The translations under genes and the position numbers were made by a program. DNA of 64,000 bases from Methylovulum psychrotolerans (lineage in GTDB: Bacteria > Pseudomonadota > Gammaproteobacteria > Methylococcales > Methylomonadaceae). Below the pieces are notes generated by a model, which worked only from the letters and a program-made list of their open reading frames with translations, was not told the DNA's origin and did no database searches. The stretch lies in contig NZ_PGFZ01000008.1 of assembly GCF_002923755.1 (NCBI RefSeq), forward strand, positions 208,674-272,673, given 5' to 3'. This document shows, piece by piece, positions 7,602 to 19,712 of the stretch; the stretch's first letter is position 1; the number at the start of each line of letters is the position of its first letter.

Positions 7602-10091
7602 TTACCCATTCATCCCTTGCCGCAACACTGGCAACGGCGGCTTACCCAATACCCCACGCAAACCCCAACACCCCGTCACGGCAACACACAACGCGCCAAT
7701 CAGCGGCACGGCGACCCATACATACAGATTAGGCTGGTAGGCCATGTTCATGACCCGCGTGTATAACCCCCACAACAAAGCTTCGGATAACAGCACCGCA
7801 ACTAACCCGGCGATAAACCCTAAGGCGGCAAATTCGCTTATTTGGTTGCTGCGCAATAAGCGGCGGTTCGCGCCTAGGGTGCGCATTAACGCCCCTTCGT
7901 AGATACGGCTGTCTAAGGTGGCGTAAACGGCGGCGAACAGTACGGTAAAGCCCGCCAGTAAGGCGAAATACAACAAATAGTTAATGGCTTGGGTCAATTG
8001 GCTGATAATGGTCTTAAGCTGTTGGATAATCGCATCCACTTCCATTAGGGTGATGTTAGGATACTGTTTTACCAGCGCATTCAAGCGAAGCTTTTCGGTG
8101 CGCGGCAGGTAAAAACTGGTCAAATAAGTGCTAGGGAAAGCCTCTAACGTGCCTTTGGAAAAGATCATATAGAAATTCGGCTTCATAGTGTCCCAACGCA
8201 AACTGCGCAGGCTGCTGACGGTGGCGGTGAATTGTTCGCTGCCGACGGTAAAGGCCAGCACGTCGCCGACTTTAATCTTTAGGCTATCGGCGAGTTTTTG
8301 CTCGACTGACACCTGCCCGGCTGGCGCGTCGGCATGCCAAGTGCCGGCGGTGATTTTGTTCTCGTCCGGCAAGGCCTCTGTCCAGGTCAGGCTGAGTTCG
8401 CGGTGGGTGGCGGCATCGCCTTGGCTGTCTTTACTGACCCGTTTTTGTACTTGGGTTTGGTTAATCGTCACTAAACGCCCGCGCACCACCGGATAAAATT
8501 GGCTGCCGCTGATGTGTTGTTGGCGCAAGGCCTCGGCAAACTCGCTTTGTTGCTGCGGGAAGATGTTCAGGGCGAAATGGTTGGGGGCGTTGTCCGGCAA
8601 TTGCCGTTGCCAAGTGCCGAGCAAATCGTTACGCACGGTAAAGCTTAAGATCATGGCGACCAGAGTCAAGCTAAACGCCAGAATCTGGCTGACGCTGGCT
8701 TGGCGGTTTCTGGCCAGCCCTTGCAAGCCAAACCGCCAGTACAGGCTGGTGATGGGCAGACGGCGCAAGCCCGTCAACAGGCCAAACACCAATCCACCCA
8801 ATATCAGCAAACCGAGCGCACCGCCGCCCAGCAAGGTGGCGGTCATCGGCAGGTCGTCGGTGTATTGCCAAATCAGCACGCCAATCAGCCCCAAGGCTAA
8901 GCCATAGACCAGCCAGGCACTGGTGGGCAAGGGTTCCAGTTCGCGGCGTAACACCCGCAACGGCGAGACGTGTTTAAGGCGCAATAAGGGCGGTAAGGCA
9001 AAGCCCAGCAACACCGCCACACCTACCGCCAAGCCGGACAGCAAGGCGGGCCAGCCGGGGGCGGCGAGCTGTTTGGGCAATAAGTCTTTTAACAAGTAAA
9101 ATAAGCCTTGTTGCGCCAAGCCGCCCAAGGCGCTGCCCAGTAGGCTTGCCGCCAAGCCCAGCACGGCGAACTGGCTGCCGTACAGCCACAAAATATCCCG
9201 TTGCTTACAGCCCAAACAGCGTAACAGGGCGGTATTGTCGAAATGGCGTTCGCTATAACGGCGCGTCGCCATGGCAATCGCCACCCCGGCGATGATAATC
9301 ACTAAGGTGCTGGACAGGCCTAAATAGCGTTCGGCCCTATCCAAAGCCGAACCCAATTCGGGGCGGTCGTTATGGATGTCCATCAGCCGTTGCGAGGCGT
9401 TGAGTTGGGGCTTCAGCCAGCGGTTAAAGGCCAGCAAGTCTGTGCTGTCGCCGATAAATTGGAAAAAATAATGGACGTGGCTACCCGGCTGGATAATCCG
9501 GGTCGCGGCCAGATCGGCGCTGTTCATCATGACGCGCGGCGAGAAGCTGTAAAAATCGCCTTGTTTGTCGGGTTCGTAAGTCAGGATGCGGGTCACGGTC
9601 AGGGGGTGTTCGCCGACGGTGAGGGTATCGCCCAGTTGTAGCTTTAACGCGGGTAAGACGCGTTTTTCCACCCAGACCGTACCCGCCGCCGGGCCGGCGC
9701 TGCTGGGGGTTTCTTGGGCATAATCGGCGGTGCTGGTTTTCAGTTGCCCGCGCAAAGGATAATTGCTGGTGACGGCCTTGATGCTAGCTAAGAGCATTTC
9801 CTCATGCTCAATCAGGACGCTGGAGAACTCAACCGTTTGCGCACGGGTCAGGTGTTGTTTTTCCGCCTGCTCTGCCCACGCTGGGGGCAACTCAGTCGGA
9901 CTGCTGACCACCAAGTCCGCCGCCAGAAACTCGGCGGTCTGTTGGGTCATAGTGCGTTGCAGGCGGTCGGAAAATAACGCGATGGCACTGGAGCAGGTCA
10001 CGGCGATGATGAGCGCTGCCAGTAAGATGCTCAGCTCGCCGGAACGGCTATCGCGCCAGAGCAGGCGCAAGGCTAATGTAAAACGGTTCAT
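7602..10091 (-). CDS. ybbP: FtsX-family ABC transporter permease (YbbP-like)
   Basis: Large MacB/FtsX-fold permease of about 829 aa from the ATG at 10091, which overlaps the ybbA stop by four bases. There is an N-terminal membrane segment (LSILLAALIIAVTCSSAIALF), a large periplasmic domain, a central bundle of helices (LVIIIAGVAIAMATRRY, LGLAASLLGSALGGL, LGLLILGGLVFGLLTGL), a second periplasmic domain, and a C-terminal three-helix FtsX core (INYLLYFALLAGFTVLFAAVYATL). Paired with the YbbA ATPase and next to tesA exactly as in E. coli ybbAP-tesA. Probably extracts or moves a lipidic substrate at the inner membrane; the substrate is not known. Confidence 0.9.
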   Translation of the reverse strand: MNRFTLALRLLWRDSRSGELSILLAALIIAVTCSSAIALFSDRLQRTMTQQTAEFLAADLVVSSPTELPPAWAEQAEKQHLTRAQTVEFSSVLIEHEEMLLASIKAVTSNYPLRGQLKTSTADYAQETPSSAGPAAGTVWVEKRVLPALKLQLGDTLTVGEHPLTVTRILTYEPDKQGDFYSFSPRVMMNSADLAATRIIQPGSHVHYFFQFIGDSTDLLAFNRWLKPQLNASQRLMDIHNDRPELGSALDRAERYLGLSSTLVIIIAGVAIAMATRRYSERHFDNTALLRCLGCKQRDILWLYGSQFAVLGLAASLLGSALGGLAQQGLFYLLKDLLPKQLAAPGWPALLSGLAVGVAVLLGFALPPLLRLKHVSPLRVLRRELEPLPTSAWLVYGLALGLIGVLIWQYTDDLPMTATLLGGGALGLLILGGLVFGLLTGLRRLPITSLYWRFGLQGLARNRQASVSQILAFSLTLVAMILSFTVRNDLLGTWQRQLPDNAPNHFALNIFPQQQSEFAEALRQQHISGSQFYPVVRGRLVTINQTQVQKRVSKDSQGDAATHRELSLTWTEALPDENKITAGTWHADAPAGQVSVEQKLADSLKIKVGDVLAFTVGSEQFTATVSSLRSLRWDTMKPNFYMIFSKGTLEAFPSTYLTSFYLPRTEKLRLNALVKQYPNITLMEVDAIIQQLKTIISQLTQAINYLLYFALLAGFTVLFAAVYATLDSRIYEGALMRTLGANRRLLRSNQISEFAALGFIAGLVAVLLSEALLWGLYTRVMNMAYQPNLYVWVAVPLIGALCVAVTGCWGLRGVLGKPPLPVLRQGMNG

Positions 10092-10774
10092 ACCAGCTCT
10101 CCGGCGGACAGGCGGATGGTGCGCTGGCAACGCGCGGCCAGGGCGTGGTCATGGGTGACTAAAATCAGTGTGGTGTGGTGTTCTTGGTTCAGCTCGAAGA
10201 GCAAATCAATAATATGCGCCCCGGTTTTGCTGTCCAGATTGCCTGTGGGTTCGTCGGCGAACAAAATCGCCGGACGGGTGGCGAATGCCCGCGCCAACGC
10301 CACCCGTTGCTGTTCGCCGCCGGACAATTGCTTGGGCGTATGGCTCAAGCGTTGCGCCAAACCGACCCGTTCCAGCAACTGCGCCGCGATGGTTTTGGCC
10401 TCCGGGTTGCCGAGCAGCTCTAAGGGTAGCATGACATTTTCCAGCGCGGTTAGCCCCGGCAGAAGCTGAAAGGCTTGAAAAACAAAGCCTATCAGTTGGC
10501 TACGCAAAGCCGCCCGCCCGTCTTCGTCCAACCCGGTCAGGCTCTGCCCGTTCAGGTGGATAGTGCCGGAAGTGGGCGTATCCAAGCCTGCCAATAAGCC
10601 GATTAAGGTCGATTTGCCGGAACCGGATTCGCCCACGACGGCAACGCTTTCACCCGATTTGATTATCAGGTTTATTGCTGACAAGATATGTAAGTTTTTA
10701 TCGGCAGTGGCCACGGCTTTACCGAGATTTTCCGTGACGATAATGTTGTTTAACAAGTGTGTTGGAGAGTGCAT
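10088..10774 (-). CDS. ybbA: ABC transporter ATP-binding protein (YbbA-like)
   Basis: MacB/LolD-class ATPase, 228 aa from the ATG at 10774, the same length as E. coli YbbA. Walker A is GESGSGKST, the signature is LSGGEQQRVALARA, Walker B is ILFADEPTGNLD, and the H-loop is LVTHDHALA. A further upstream in-frame start at 10804 would extend into tesA and is less likely. The start codon is one base away from the divergent tesA start, so each promoter must lie inside the other gene. Confidence 0.93.
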   Translation of the reverse strand: MHSPTHLLNNIIVTENLGKAVATADKNLHILSAINLIIKSGESVAVVGESGSGKSTLIGLLAGLDTPTSGTIHLNGQSLTGLDEDGRAALRSQLIGFVFQAFQLLPGLTALENVMLPLELLGNPEAKTIAAQLLERVGLAQRLSHTPKQLSGGEQQRVALARAFATRPAILFADEPTGNLDSKTGAHIIDLLFELNQEHHTTLILVTHDHALAARCQRTIRLSAGELV

Positions 10775-10775
10775 A

Positions 10776-11378
10776 ATGTCCCGATTGTTTGTGGCTTTAA
10801 TCATGATGTGGATGCCGATGGCTGTGATGGCGAAATCTATTGTCGTCTTGGGTGATAGTATCAGCGCCGCTTATGGAATGGAGGTAGACCAAGGTTGGGT
10901 GGCATTGTTGCAGGCTAAGCTCAATAAAGACCAGCCGGGCCGCCATAGTATCCATAACGAAAGCATCAGTGGCGACACCAGCGCGGGCGGCTTGGCACGG
11001 ATAGACGCAGCTTTGGCCTTGCACAAGCCCGACCTGGTGTTGCTGGAACTGGGCGCTAACGACGGCCTGCGCGGCCTGTCGCCTGTGACGATGAAAGCCA
11101 ATCTGACCGAAATCATCCGCCGCGCCCAACAGGCAGGAGCCAAAGTCCTGTTGCTAGGCATGAAAATCCCGCCCAATTACGGCAAGCGCTATATTGATTT
11201 GTTTTACAACGTCTACCCGCAATTGGCAAATGAATTAAACCTCCCCCTCGTTCCGTTTATTCTCGAAGAAGTCGCGCTCGACCCGGCGCTGATGCAGGCG
11301 GACGGCCTGCATCCCAACGCCAAGGCGCAGCCGATTATCGCAGACAAAATAGCGGCTTATGTTTTTCCTTTACTGTAA
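10776..11378 (+). CDS. tesA: TesA-type periplasmic acyl-CoA thioesterase / lysophospholipase / arylesterase
   Basis: SGNH hydrolase, 200 aa, with a signal peptide (MSRLFVALIMMWMPMAVMA). The four SGNH blocks are visible: GDSISAAYGM with the nucleophile Ser, Gly in NESISGDTSAGG, Asn in LGANDGLRGL, and the Asp/His pair in ADGLHPNAKAQ. The start at 10776 is preceded by GGAGAG. Expected to hydrolyse acyl thioesters and lysolipids in the periplasm; divergent from ybbA-ybbP. Confidence 0.95.
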   Translation: MSRLFVALIMMWMPMAVMAKSIVVLGDSISAAYGMEVDQGWVALLQAKLNKDQPGRHSIHNESISGDTSAGGLARIDAALALHKPDLVLLELGANDGLRGLSPVTMKANLTEIIRRAQQAGAKVLLLGMKIPPNYGKRYIDLFYNVYPQLANELNLPLVPFILEEVALDPALMQADGLHPNAKAQPIIADKIAAYVFPLL

Positions 11379-11393
11379 CCAAGAGCCTAAACA

Positions 11394-11822
11394 ATGACAG
11401 ACTTAACTTTGCAACAAGCCAACCAAATCATCAACCACGCCATTGCTATCGCCCGCGAGCTTAACATGAACCCGCTCACCGTCGTGGTGTTGGATTCTTC
11501 CGGCCACCTTAAGGCCCTGCAACGCGAAGACGGTGCCAGCATGATCCGCCAACAGATCGCCACCGCCAAAGCCTGGGGTGCGGTTAATATGGGGGTGTCT
11601 TCACGCGGTTTGGAAACCGTCGCCCAACAACGCCCCGATTTTATGAACGCCTTGATTACCATTGCTGACGGCAAAATCATGCCTGTTCCTGGTGGGGTGT
11701 TAATCCGCGATGCCGACAATCACCTGCTCGGTGCGGTGGGCATCAGCGGCGACAAATCCGATCAAGACGAACGCTGTGCCATTGCCGGGATTGAGGCGGT
11801 GGGATTTTTTGCGAGTATTTAA
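11394..11822 (+). CDS. GlcG/HbpS-family (DUF336) heme-binding-like protein
   Basis: 142 aa, single domain. Motifs such as LTVVVLDSSGHLKALQREDGAS, KAWGAVNMGVSSR and MPVPGGVLIRDADNHLLGAVGISGD are typical of the GlcG/HbpS (PF03928) fold, which in some members binds heme or acts as a small-molecule sensor. It lies 15 bp after tesA and may be co-transcribed. Its real ligand cannot be read from sequence. Confidence 0.85.
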   Translation: MTDLTLQQANQIINHAIAIARELNMNPLTVVVLDSSGHLKALQREDGASMIRQQIATAKAWGAVNMGVSSRGLETVAQQRPDFMNALITIADGKIMPVPGGVLIRDADNHLLGAVGISGDKSDQDERCAIAGIEAVGFFASI

Positions 11823-11922
11823 GCGTTAACCCCCCTGTGTGTTAGCCCGCCCCGGATGTGCATCATGATTCTTTCAAGGACGTGGCACATCCGTATCACC
11901 TTACTTTATCAGGATGCTAACC

Positions 11923-12414
11923 ATGCCAAAACCGTTCCGCAAACTGACCCGTGCCGACTTCACTACCTCTCCGATTTGGGAGTGGCTTATGGACGAAAAT
12001 ACAGAAGATGAAGAGAGCGATGAAAGCTATGTTCAGGCAACGTCTTATACGCAAGTGCCCAGATTAAGTTTTGGGCAATTTATCGTTTCGGCGGCAATTG
12101 AGTTAAAAAATGGCGATGTTTTCCCAGGGGTTGCCGAAGTCACTGTGGCAGGTGATGAAGTGAACGTCCAACCAGTCAATGTTTTTATGCTTGACCGCCT
12201 GTTAACGATTCCCGGCATGGATACCAATCGGTTGCTGACCCGATACACACAAACGGTAGAAAACTATCCGATTGCGTGGACGCTTAATGTCTTGATCGAA
12301 AAAGAAAATGCTAAGCGTTCGGCTTCTATTCTAGATGCTGATATGAAAGACATGCAGGCGGTTATGGAGATGATGAACGCGTTGCTGTTGCTAAAAAAGG
12401 GGCGTTTAAGTTAA
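11923..12414 (+). CDS. Hypothetical protein with acidic N-terminal segment
   Basis: 163 aa from the ATG at 11923, which has AGGA eight bases upstream; an ATG three codons earlier is possible. Family not recognised. An acidic stretch (MDENTEDEESDESYVQ) lies near residues 26-41, followed by a mixed alpha/beta region (FIVSAAIELKNGDVFPG, VTVAGDEVNVQPVNVFML) and a helical C-terminus rich in Met and Leu. No signal peptide or membrane segment. Soluble cytoplasmic protein of unknown role. Confidence 0.65.
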   Translation: MPKPFRKLTRADFTTSPIWEWLMDENTEDEESDESYVQATSYTQVPRLSFGQFIVSAAIELKNGDVFPGVAEVTVAGDEVNVQPVNVFMLDRLLTIPGMDTNRLLTRYTQTVENYPIAWTLNVLIEKENAKRSASILDADMKDMQAVMEMMNALLLLKKGRLS

Positions 12415-12462
12415 CTCAGTATTTTGCTGCTTTAATAGGGCGATTTAATGCGGCTTGGCTTG

Positions 12463-12510
12463 GGAGCGCGGGCATCTTGCCCGCAAAAGCCGACAAGATA
12501 CCTGCATCTC
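12463..12510. repeat. REP-like palindrome, degenerate right arm
   Basis: Left arm contains CGGGCATCTTGCCCG preceded by GGAGCG; the right arm (12489-12510) is a decayed reverse copy containing GACAAGATACCTGC. Same family as the copies at 13133, 49838 and 53473. It lies between the hypothetical gene and the lipoprotein gene. Confidence 0.7.
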
Positions 12511-12629
12511 TAAAGCGCTGACTGGCTTGTCAGTCGGGGTTATAGCCCACAGCAAAGTATTCACTACCCAAGGCGTAACCGGGTAACTATAATCTTAGGC
12601 TTCATCTGCCCTTTTTTAGGTATTGCCCA

Positions 12630-13064
12630 ATGAAACGCTTCCTTATCTTATTTTTGCTGCTAATGGTTGCGGCTTGTTCTAATAAACCCGGCGACAGTGA
12701 AATACAAAGCCAAGTGCTGCCTTTACTCGCCACCGCCAGCACCAAAGACATTGCCGACATTAAAAACCTGCGCAAAACCAACGGCTATGAAACCGACGGC
12801 AACACCTATGCCATTGATATTGCTTACGACTTGGTGTTTAAGGTGAATTATGCCGATTTGGCGAAAACATCTATGCCCAAAGACAGCCCCGACGGTCTGA
12901 TCGAAGGCCTGCAAAGCGTGATTACGGGCTTTAATTTGTTGGGGCTAAACGTCACCTACGGCAACTTTAAGGCGGGCGACCGCTTCGTCAAACAAGACCA
13001 CCTGACCTTTATCAAAACCGAAAACGGCTGGATGCTGACAGAGCCACCGGAATCGCCTTTGTAA
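12630..13064 (+). CDS. Putative lipoprotein
   Basis: 144 aa with a lipoprotein signal peptide ending at the lipobox VAAC (MKRFLILFLLLMVAACSNKP), so the mature protein begins at Cys16 and should be membrane-anchored. The rest is one small soluble domain (TNGYETDGNTYAIDIAYDLVFKV, AGDRFVKQDHLTFIKTENGW) that I cannot name. The closing ENGWMLTEPPE resembles small lipoproteins that carry an NTF2- or DUF-type fold. Stands alone, convergent with ligA. Confidence 0.8.
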   Translation: MKRFLILFLLLMVAACSNKPGDSEIQSQVLPLLATASTKDIADIKNLRKTNGYETDGNTYAIDIAYDLVFKVNYADLAKTSMPKDSPDGLIEGLQSVITGFNLLGLNVTYGNFKAGDRFVKQDHLTFIKTENGWMLTEPPESPL

Positions 13065-13091
13065 AGGCTGTTATTGGCAAGGGTTTAGGGG

Positions 13092-13119
13092 ATAATATCG
13101 GGCAAATAGCCGATATTAT
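13092..13119. terminator. Hairpin between lipoprotein gene and ligA
   Basis: ATAATATCGG (13092-13101) pairs perfectly with CCGATATTAT (13110-13119) across an 8-nt loop. It lies 28 bp after the lipoprotein stop in a convergent gap and has no T tract, so a role in 3' end formation is a guess. Confidence 0.45.
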
Positions 13120-13132
13120 GAGGGAGGCTCAA

Positions 13133-13185
13133 GGAGTGTGGGCATCTTGCCCGCCTGCGCTTTTACGGGCAAGATGCCCGTGCTC

Positions 13186-13186
<1 letters not shown>
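13133..13186. repeat. REP-like inverted repeat abutting the ligA stop
   Basis: Two 22-bp arms, 13133-13154 and 13165-13186, each containing the core GGGCATCTTGCCCG or its reverse complement, form a long hairpin between two convergent genes. The right arm ends at the first base of the ligA stop codon. It may serve as a bidirectional transcription stop. Confidence 0.75.
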
Positions 13187-15650
<2,464 letters not shown>

Positions 15651-15857
15651 ATGATTGAGATTATTATCTATGGTTTGCTGGCTGTTGCGGTTGCCGCCAG
15701 TTGTTTTCCGCTCATTAACAAATTTAATGTCGCCAAATTGGCAAAAGAACTGGATGTGCCTGAAGACTCTATCCTCAGACGGCATTTTCTGACCCAGATC
15801 CGCACTGAAAACGCCAGCCTTGCCGCCGCCTTAGAAAAGCGTTTGGCTAAAGCCTGA
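15651..15857 (+). CDS. Small single-pass membrane protein
   Basis: 68 aa from the ATG at 15651, preceded by AAAGG. One N-terminal membrane helix (IEIIIYGLLAVAVAASCFPLI) and a charged cytoplasmic helix-rich tail (LAKELDVPEDSILRRHFLTQ, NASLAAALEKRLAKA). Such short membrane proteins next to ligA are seen in related genomes, but I cannot give a function. An upstream in-frame extension to 15543 is less likely since it has no ribosome-binding site. Confidence 0.65.
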   Translation: MIEIIIYGLLAVAVAASCFPLINKFNVAKLAKELDVPEDSILRRHFLTQIRTENASLAAALEKRLAKA

Positions 15858-16297
15858 TCATCCCCTAAGCGCAGTGTCGGCGCTACTGGACAGCCAGCCA
15901 GTGCCGGATAACTGCCCCTCTTAACCGCACAAGTGACCGTCCGCCTTAGCGGCCAAGCCGGGCTTATTGCCAGCAATCCCCCTCTCTCACGAGATTTTTG
16001 GCTTCTCCGTGTTTTGCTTAAGCTGTGTGGCGGCGGTTATTTGTCGGTTTCTGTTTCTGTGGTTTCTAATGGTTCTTGGCCTATGCCATGTGCCGTATAA
16101 CGTTGCACTTTTTCGAGACGCGCCAGTAAATAATTTTGGCTGTCCTTAGGGTCTTTTGCCAAGCCTGCGCGTACTATAGGCTCTGAAGCTGATTAATCGG
16201 CACCCGCAGCATATTCTGCGTCCGGCAGATGGAAAAAGGAAATTTAGCCCCAAATTGGCGGATTATCCCTTAAGCTTAGAAAATTTGTGACAAAACC
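15858..16297. other. Gap with a possible decayed minus-strand gene
   Basis: No intact gene. On the minus strand an open stretch from 16192 to the TAA at 16037-16039 has a natural-looking composition (AGLAKDPKDSQNYLLARLEK, then VQRYTAHGIGQEPLETTETE) but no start codon and a stop directly upstream. A neighbouring frame upstream reads QNMLRVPINQLQSL, suggesting a frameshifted 3' end of a lost gene. Confidence 0.35.
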
Positions 16298-16537
16298 GAT
16301 GAGCTGGGTCTGGATTTGTTGCGCTAACACTTGTCCAGTGGACGCATCAACGAACTGGTCTTGGCTACCAACTCAACGGTTGAGGGCGAGATCACGGCCT
16401 ATTTTATCGGTGAGCTGGCGCGTAAATATCAGGTTAAGACCAGCCGGATTGCCCATGGCGTACCGATGGGTGGCGAGCTGGAATATATTGACAGCAGCAC
16501 GTTGACACATGCGCTTGATGACTGGAAAGTTTTTTAA
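16298..16537 (+). pseudogene. recR: recR remnant (C-terminal third)
   Basis: The frame reads DELGLDLLR, an in-frame TAA at 16325-16327, then [30 protein letters not shown] and [20 protein letters not shown] followed by [13 protein letters not shown]. This is the Toprim C-terminal part of the recombination mediator RecR, in which VILATNxTVEGE and [14 protein letters not shown] are family hallmarks. The N-terminal HhH and zinc-finger parts are missing and the region just upstream falls into other frames. It is a non-functional relic; a full recR must lie elsewhere if the cell has one. Confidence 0.8.
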
Positions 16538-16552
16538 AGCTAAGAGTATGAA

Positions 16553-16587
16553 CTCAACAACCACCAATTTAGCGGGTGGTTGTTGAG
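16553..16587. terminator. Strong hairpin between recR remnant and RTX gene
   Basis: CTCAACAACCACC (16553-16565) pairs perfectly with GGTGGTTGTTGAG (16575-16587) over a 9-nt loop. It lies just after the recR remnant stop and downstream of the convergent RTX gene. A second, weaker hairpin at about 16622-16648 lies closer to the RTX stop. Neither has a strong T tract. Confidence 0.5.
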
Positions 16588-16658
16588 CTGATATTTAAAT
16601 GTTTTGCTTGATTCTGGCAAAGACTCTGCTGTTTTTCACAACAGAGCCGTGGGAAAGC

Positions 16659-19600
16659 TTAAGCCAAATGTATTCCTGTAGAGCTAAATCCAGTCGATAG
16701 GAGGCTGGTTGCGGTGGTTACGCCTATTAAAGCCACTAGCGTATCATTGCTGCCATTATCTTGAAACACCCAAGTGCTTGATACTTGCGCATTTGTCGTT
16801 GAACTGGGGTCAGGCGCACTTCCTTGAAACGCAACCGTTGAACTATCGGTAATGTTCAGGCTTAAATATTGGAGGACACCGCTGATATTGGTTGCTGTAA
16901 TGGATACAGGGCTATAAGTGTCTGAGATACCAAAATGGATAATACCGTTTGTGATGTTATGGCTTTTAAAACCGCCAGCATCAATGCCATTAGCTGCGGT
17001 TTGGTTGGCGGCGATTTTTATCACGTTTGGAAGATCCAAGGTGTCATTAGCCAAACCAAATTTAACAATCCGGTCTGCTTGGCTGGTAGTGGCGACACTA
17101 TCGCCTGTGGCAATCCTGACTATGTCGCTGGCCGCCAATGATTCGGTCAAATTCAACACATCAGTACCCGTGCCGCCAATCAGGATATCAGCGCCTTCCC
17201 CACCAACCAAAGTGTCGTCGCCGCCCCATCCGGTCAATGTGTTGGCTGCGGAATTGCCAATGATCTTATTGCTCGCGTTAGTCCCTGTGCCATCGGCCAC
17301 TGCAATGCCGGAAAGCGTCAAATTTTCTACATTACCTTTAAGGCTGGATAGTAATAATGAAAAATTTCCAGATATTTCAATGGTATCAGAGCCTTCACCA
17401 GGCTGCTCGACAACTATGTCGCCATCATTGGAAAGATAGTAATAATCATCGCCTTTTCCACCGTAGAGCGTGTCCGCCCCGCCACCGCCATCAAACGTAT
17501 CATTGCCATCCAAGCCATACAAAGTATTAGCAATGTCATTACCTCTGATGGAGTTGTTATTAATGTTGCCGGTTCCCGTTGTCGCACTGGTACCTTGGCT
17601 CAAGGACAGGTTTTCAAAATTAAGTAGCGAAGCCAAAGAAAAATTGACGGCGCTTTGGACGGTATCTGTCCCAGAGCCAGTACCCGAATCCTCTATCAAG
17701 GTATCTGTTGTCGAATTGACATAATAAACGTCATCACCCGCCCCGCCCTGTAAAGTATCAATACCATCATGCCCATCCAGAACGTTAACGCCACTATTGC
17801 CAATCAGTACGTTATTGGCAGAGTTACCCGTTAAATTTAAGTTTGAGGTACCCGTTAGTTTGGCATTTTCAATGCTGCCACCCCAGTTCGATGTATTTAA
17901 ATCCAAGGCTATGCCTGCCGATTGCACCCAATCATTACCTTGTCCGGCTTTTTCTGCAATTATTTCACTAACACTATCAACTATATAGGTGTCATCGCCG
18001 TAGCCGCCTTCAAAATTGTCAAGGCCACTACCGCCATCCAGATAATCATCACCATAACCACCTTTAAGGATATTGGCTTCTGAGTCACCAATAATTATGT
18101 TATTCAGGTTATTGCCTATGCCACTGATCAGGTTGCCCAAAATAGTGAGGTTTTCTACCCCATTGGTAAGGATGTACGCACTGTTGGCGACCGCGACCGC
18201 CCCTTTATATTGGACGGTATCTATACCGCCTGTGGTCACAGAATCCTCAATCACTTGATCTGATGCGGAATCGATGCGATAAGTATCATTACCGGCACCG
18301 CCTTTCATAATATCATCGCCGGTCGATTTGTCGGTGGCGCTTGCATAGCTCGTTGAATAATACCAACCGTCTAGGATGTCATCGCCTTCATTGCCAATCA
18401 AGGTGTTATTGAGGTGGTTGCCACCCAATATGTTATTGGCATTGTTGCCTGTTGCTGAAATGGCTCCAACGACATCAAGCAAATCAATATCTTCAACATT
18501 TTTTACTAGACCACTCAGGAGACTGAAACTGGCTTCGGCGGCGACGAGATCTTCCCCCGCTCCCCCGTCAATGGTATCAGTGCCTTGGCCCGCAAAAATA
18601 ACATCATCGCCATCACCAGCACTGATGGTGTCATTGCCTAGGCCACCATCCAAAATATCATCCAGGTTACTACCTTTTATGTTGTTATTTAAAGAATTAC
18701 CAATTAACCAAGCCGCCGTATATCCTAATTGGTTAGGGTTATTAACATAAATTTGGTCATCCAAAACCCCGTTTTCGATATTAGTAGGTATATAGACAAT
18801 CATATCGCCGTAACCGGTTGTTACCAGCGTTGGGTCTAATTCCTTACCATCAGTTCCGACATCGTCATCACGGCCATCACCTTTGAAGTCACGGATGTAA
18901 TAAATGGTGTCATTACCGCTGGAGTCAATAATGGTTTTTACACCTGTAGCAGGAGCCGTCGCCGTCGAATAAATGTGGTCAAAGGTTATTACATAGCTGT
19001 CATCGCCAGCCCCGCCGTTCAGTGTATCCATACCATAGCCAGAGAACAGCACATCATTGCCTGCGCCACCAGTCAAAGTATCTGAGCCTAAACCGCCTTC
19101 CAGCCAAGAACCTAAAGCAGGATTGGTGTTGGTGACCGTAATGATGTCGTTGCCAGTACCGCCGTAAACGGTACCTTGATTATTGACTTTAAAAACATCA
19201 TTGCCATCACCCCCCCACATGACATCATAACCGCCAAAAAAGCTGTCATTGCCAGCCCCGCCAATCATTTGATCGTGTTCTGTGCTTATGGTGCCGTATA
19301 CGGTTGTAGTGTCGGAGTCATAAAAAGTATCATTACCATCTCCACCATTCATCACATCGGAACCGGAACCTCCGAACAGCGTATCTGAATCGGCACCGCC
19401 AAAGAGGTAATCATCGTTAGCGCCACCGTATAACGTATCTGTGCCAGTCCCCCCGTAAAGAATGTCATTGCCATTGTCGCCATAGAGCAGGTCGTTTTCG
19501 GTTCCGCCATCCAAGACATCGTTACCATCGCCACCATGCAAGGTATCATTACCTTGGCCTCCAGCGAGAAGATCGTTACCCGTATTGCCCCCAATAATAT

Positions 19601-19712
19601 CATTGCCAGCACCGCCATCGACGGTGTCATCGCCACCTAGCGCATCAATGCTATCGTTGCCGCTACCCAATAATACGTTGTCGTTACCTGATGTTAATAA
19701 TGTAGTTGCCAT
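16659..19712 (-). CDS. RTX calcium-binding repeat protein, probably type I secreted
   Basis: 1017 aa built almost wholly of RTX nonapeptides (GGxGxDxLx). They start at residue 8 with no N-terminal enzymatic domain. After a first uninterrupted block come five modules in which RTX repeats alternate with a NVENLTLSG-like strand and a [15 protein letters not shown]-like segment (cores near [37 protein letters not shown]). There is no Sec signal peptide, and the last ~130 residues are RTX-free and aliphatic/Ser-Thr-rich, as expected for a C-terminal type I secretion signal. No T1SS genes are nearby. Likely a secreted or surface-layer calcium-binding protein. AGGA lies just upstream of the ATG. Confidence 0.9.
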   Translation of the reverse strand: MATTLLTSGNDNVLLGSGNDSIDALGGDDTVDGGAGNDIIGGNTGNDLLAGGQGNDTLHGGDGNDVLDGGTENDLLYGDNGNDILYGGTGTDTLYGGANDDYLFGGADSDTLFGGSGSDVMNGGDGNDTFYDSDTTTVYGTISTEHDQMIGGAGNDSFFGGYDVMWGGDGNDVFKVNNQGTVYGGTGNDIITVTNTNPALGSWLEGGLGSDTLTGGAGNDVLFSGYGMDTLNGGAGDDSYVITFDHIYSTATAPATGVKTIIDSSGNDTIYYIRDFKGDGRDDDVGTDGKELDPTLVTTGYGDMIVYIPTNIENGVLDDQIYVNNPNQLGYTAAWLIGNSLNNNIKGSNLDDILDGGLGNDTISAGDGDDVIFAGQGTDTIDGGAGEDLVAAEASFSLLSGLVKNVEDIDLLDVVGAISATGNNANNILGGNHLNNTLIGNEGDDILDGWYYSTSYASATDKSTGDDIMKGGAGNDTYRIDSASDQVIEDSVTTGGIDTVQYKGAVAVANSAYILTNGVENLTILGNLISGIGNNLNNIIIGDSEANILKGGYGDDYLDGGSGLDNFEGGYGDDTYIVDSVSEIIAEKAGQGNDWVQSAGIALDLNTSNWGGSIENAKLTGTSNLNLTGNSANNVLIGNSGVNVLDGHDGIDTLQGGAGDDVYYVNSTTDTLIEDSGTGSGTDTVQSAVNFSLASLLNFENLSLSQGTSATTGTGNINNNSIRGNDIANTLYGLDGNDTFDGGGGADTLYGGKGDDYYYLSNDGDIVVEQPGEGSDTIEISGNFSLLLSSLKGNVENLTLSGIAVADGTGTNASNKIIGNSAANTLTGWGGDDTLVGGEGADILIGGTGTDVLNLTESLAASDIVRIATGDSVATTSQADRIVKFGLANDTLDLPNVIKIAANQTAANGIDAGGFKSHNITNGIIHFGISDTYSPVSITATNISGVLQYLSLNITDSSTVAFQGSAPDPSSTTNAQVSSTWVFQDNGSNDTLVALIGVTTATSLLSTGFSSTGIHLA

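Noticed and set aside
10563-10775. N-terminal extension of tesA into ybbA
   Set aside because: The signal peptide and GGAGAG site support the ATG at 10776; the extension is antisense to ybbA.
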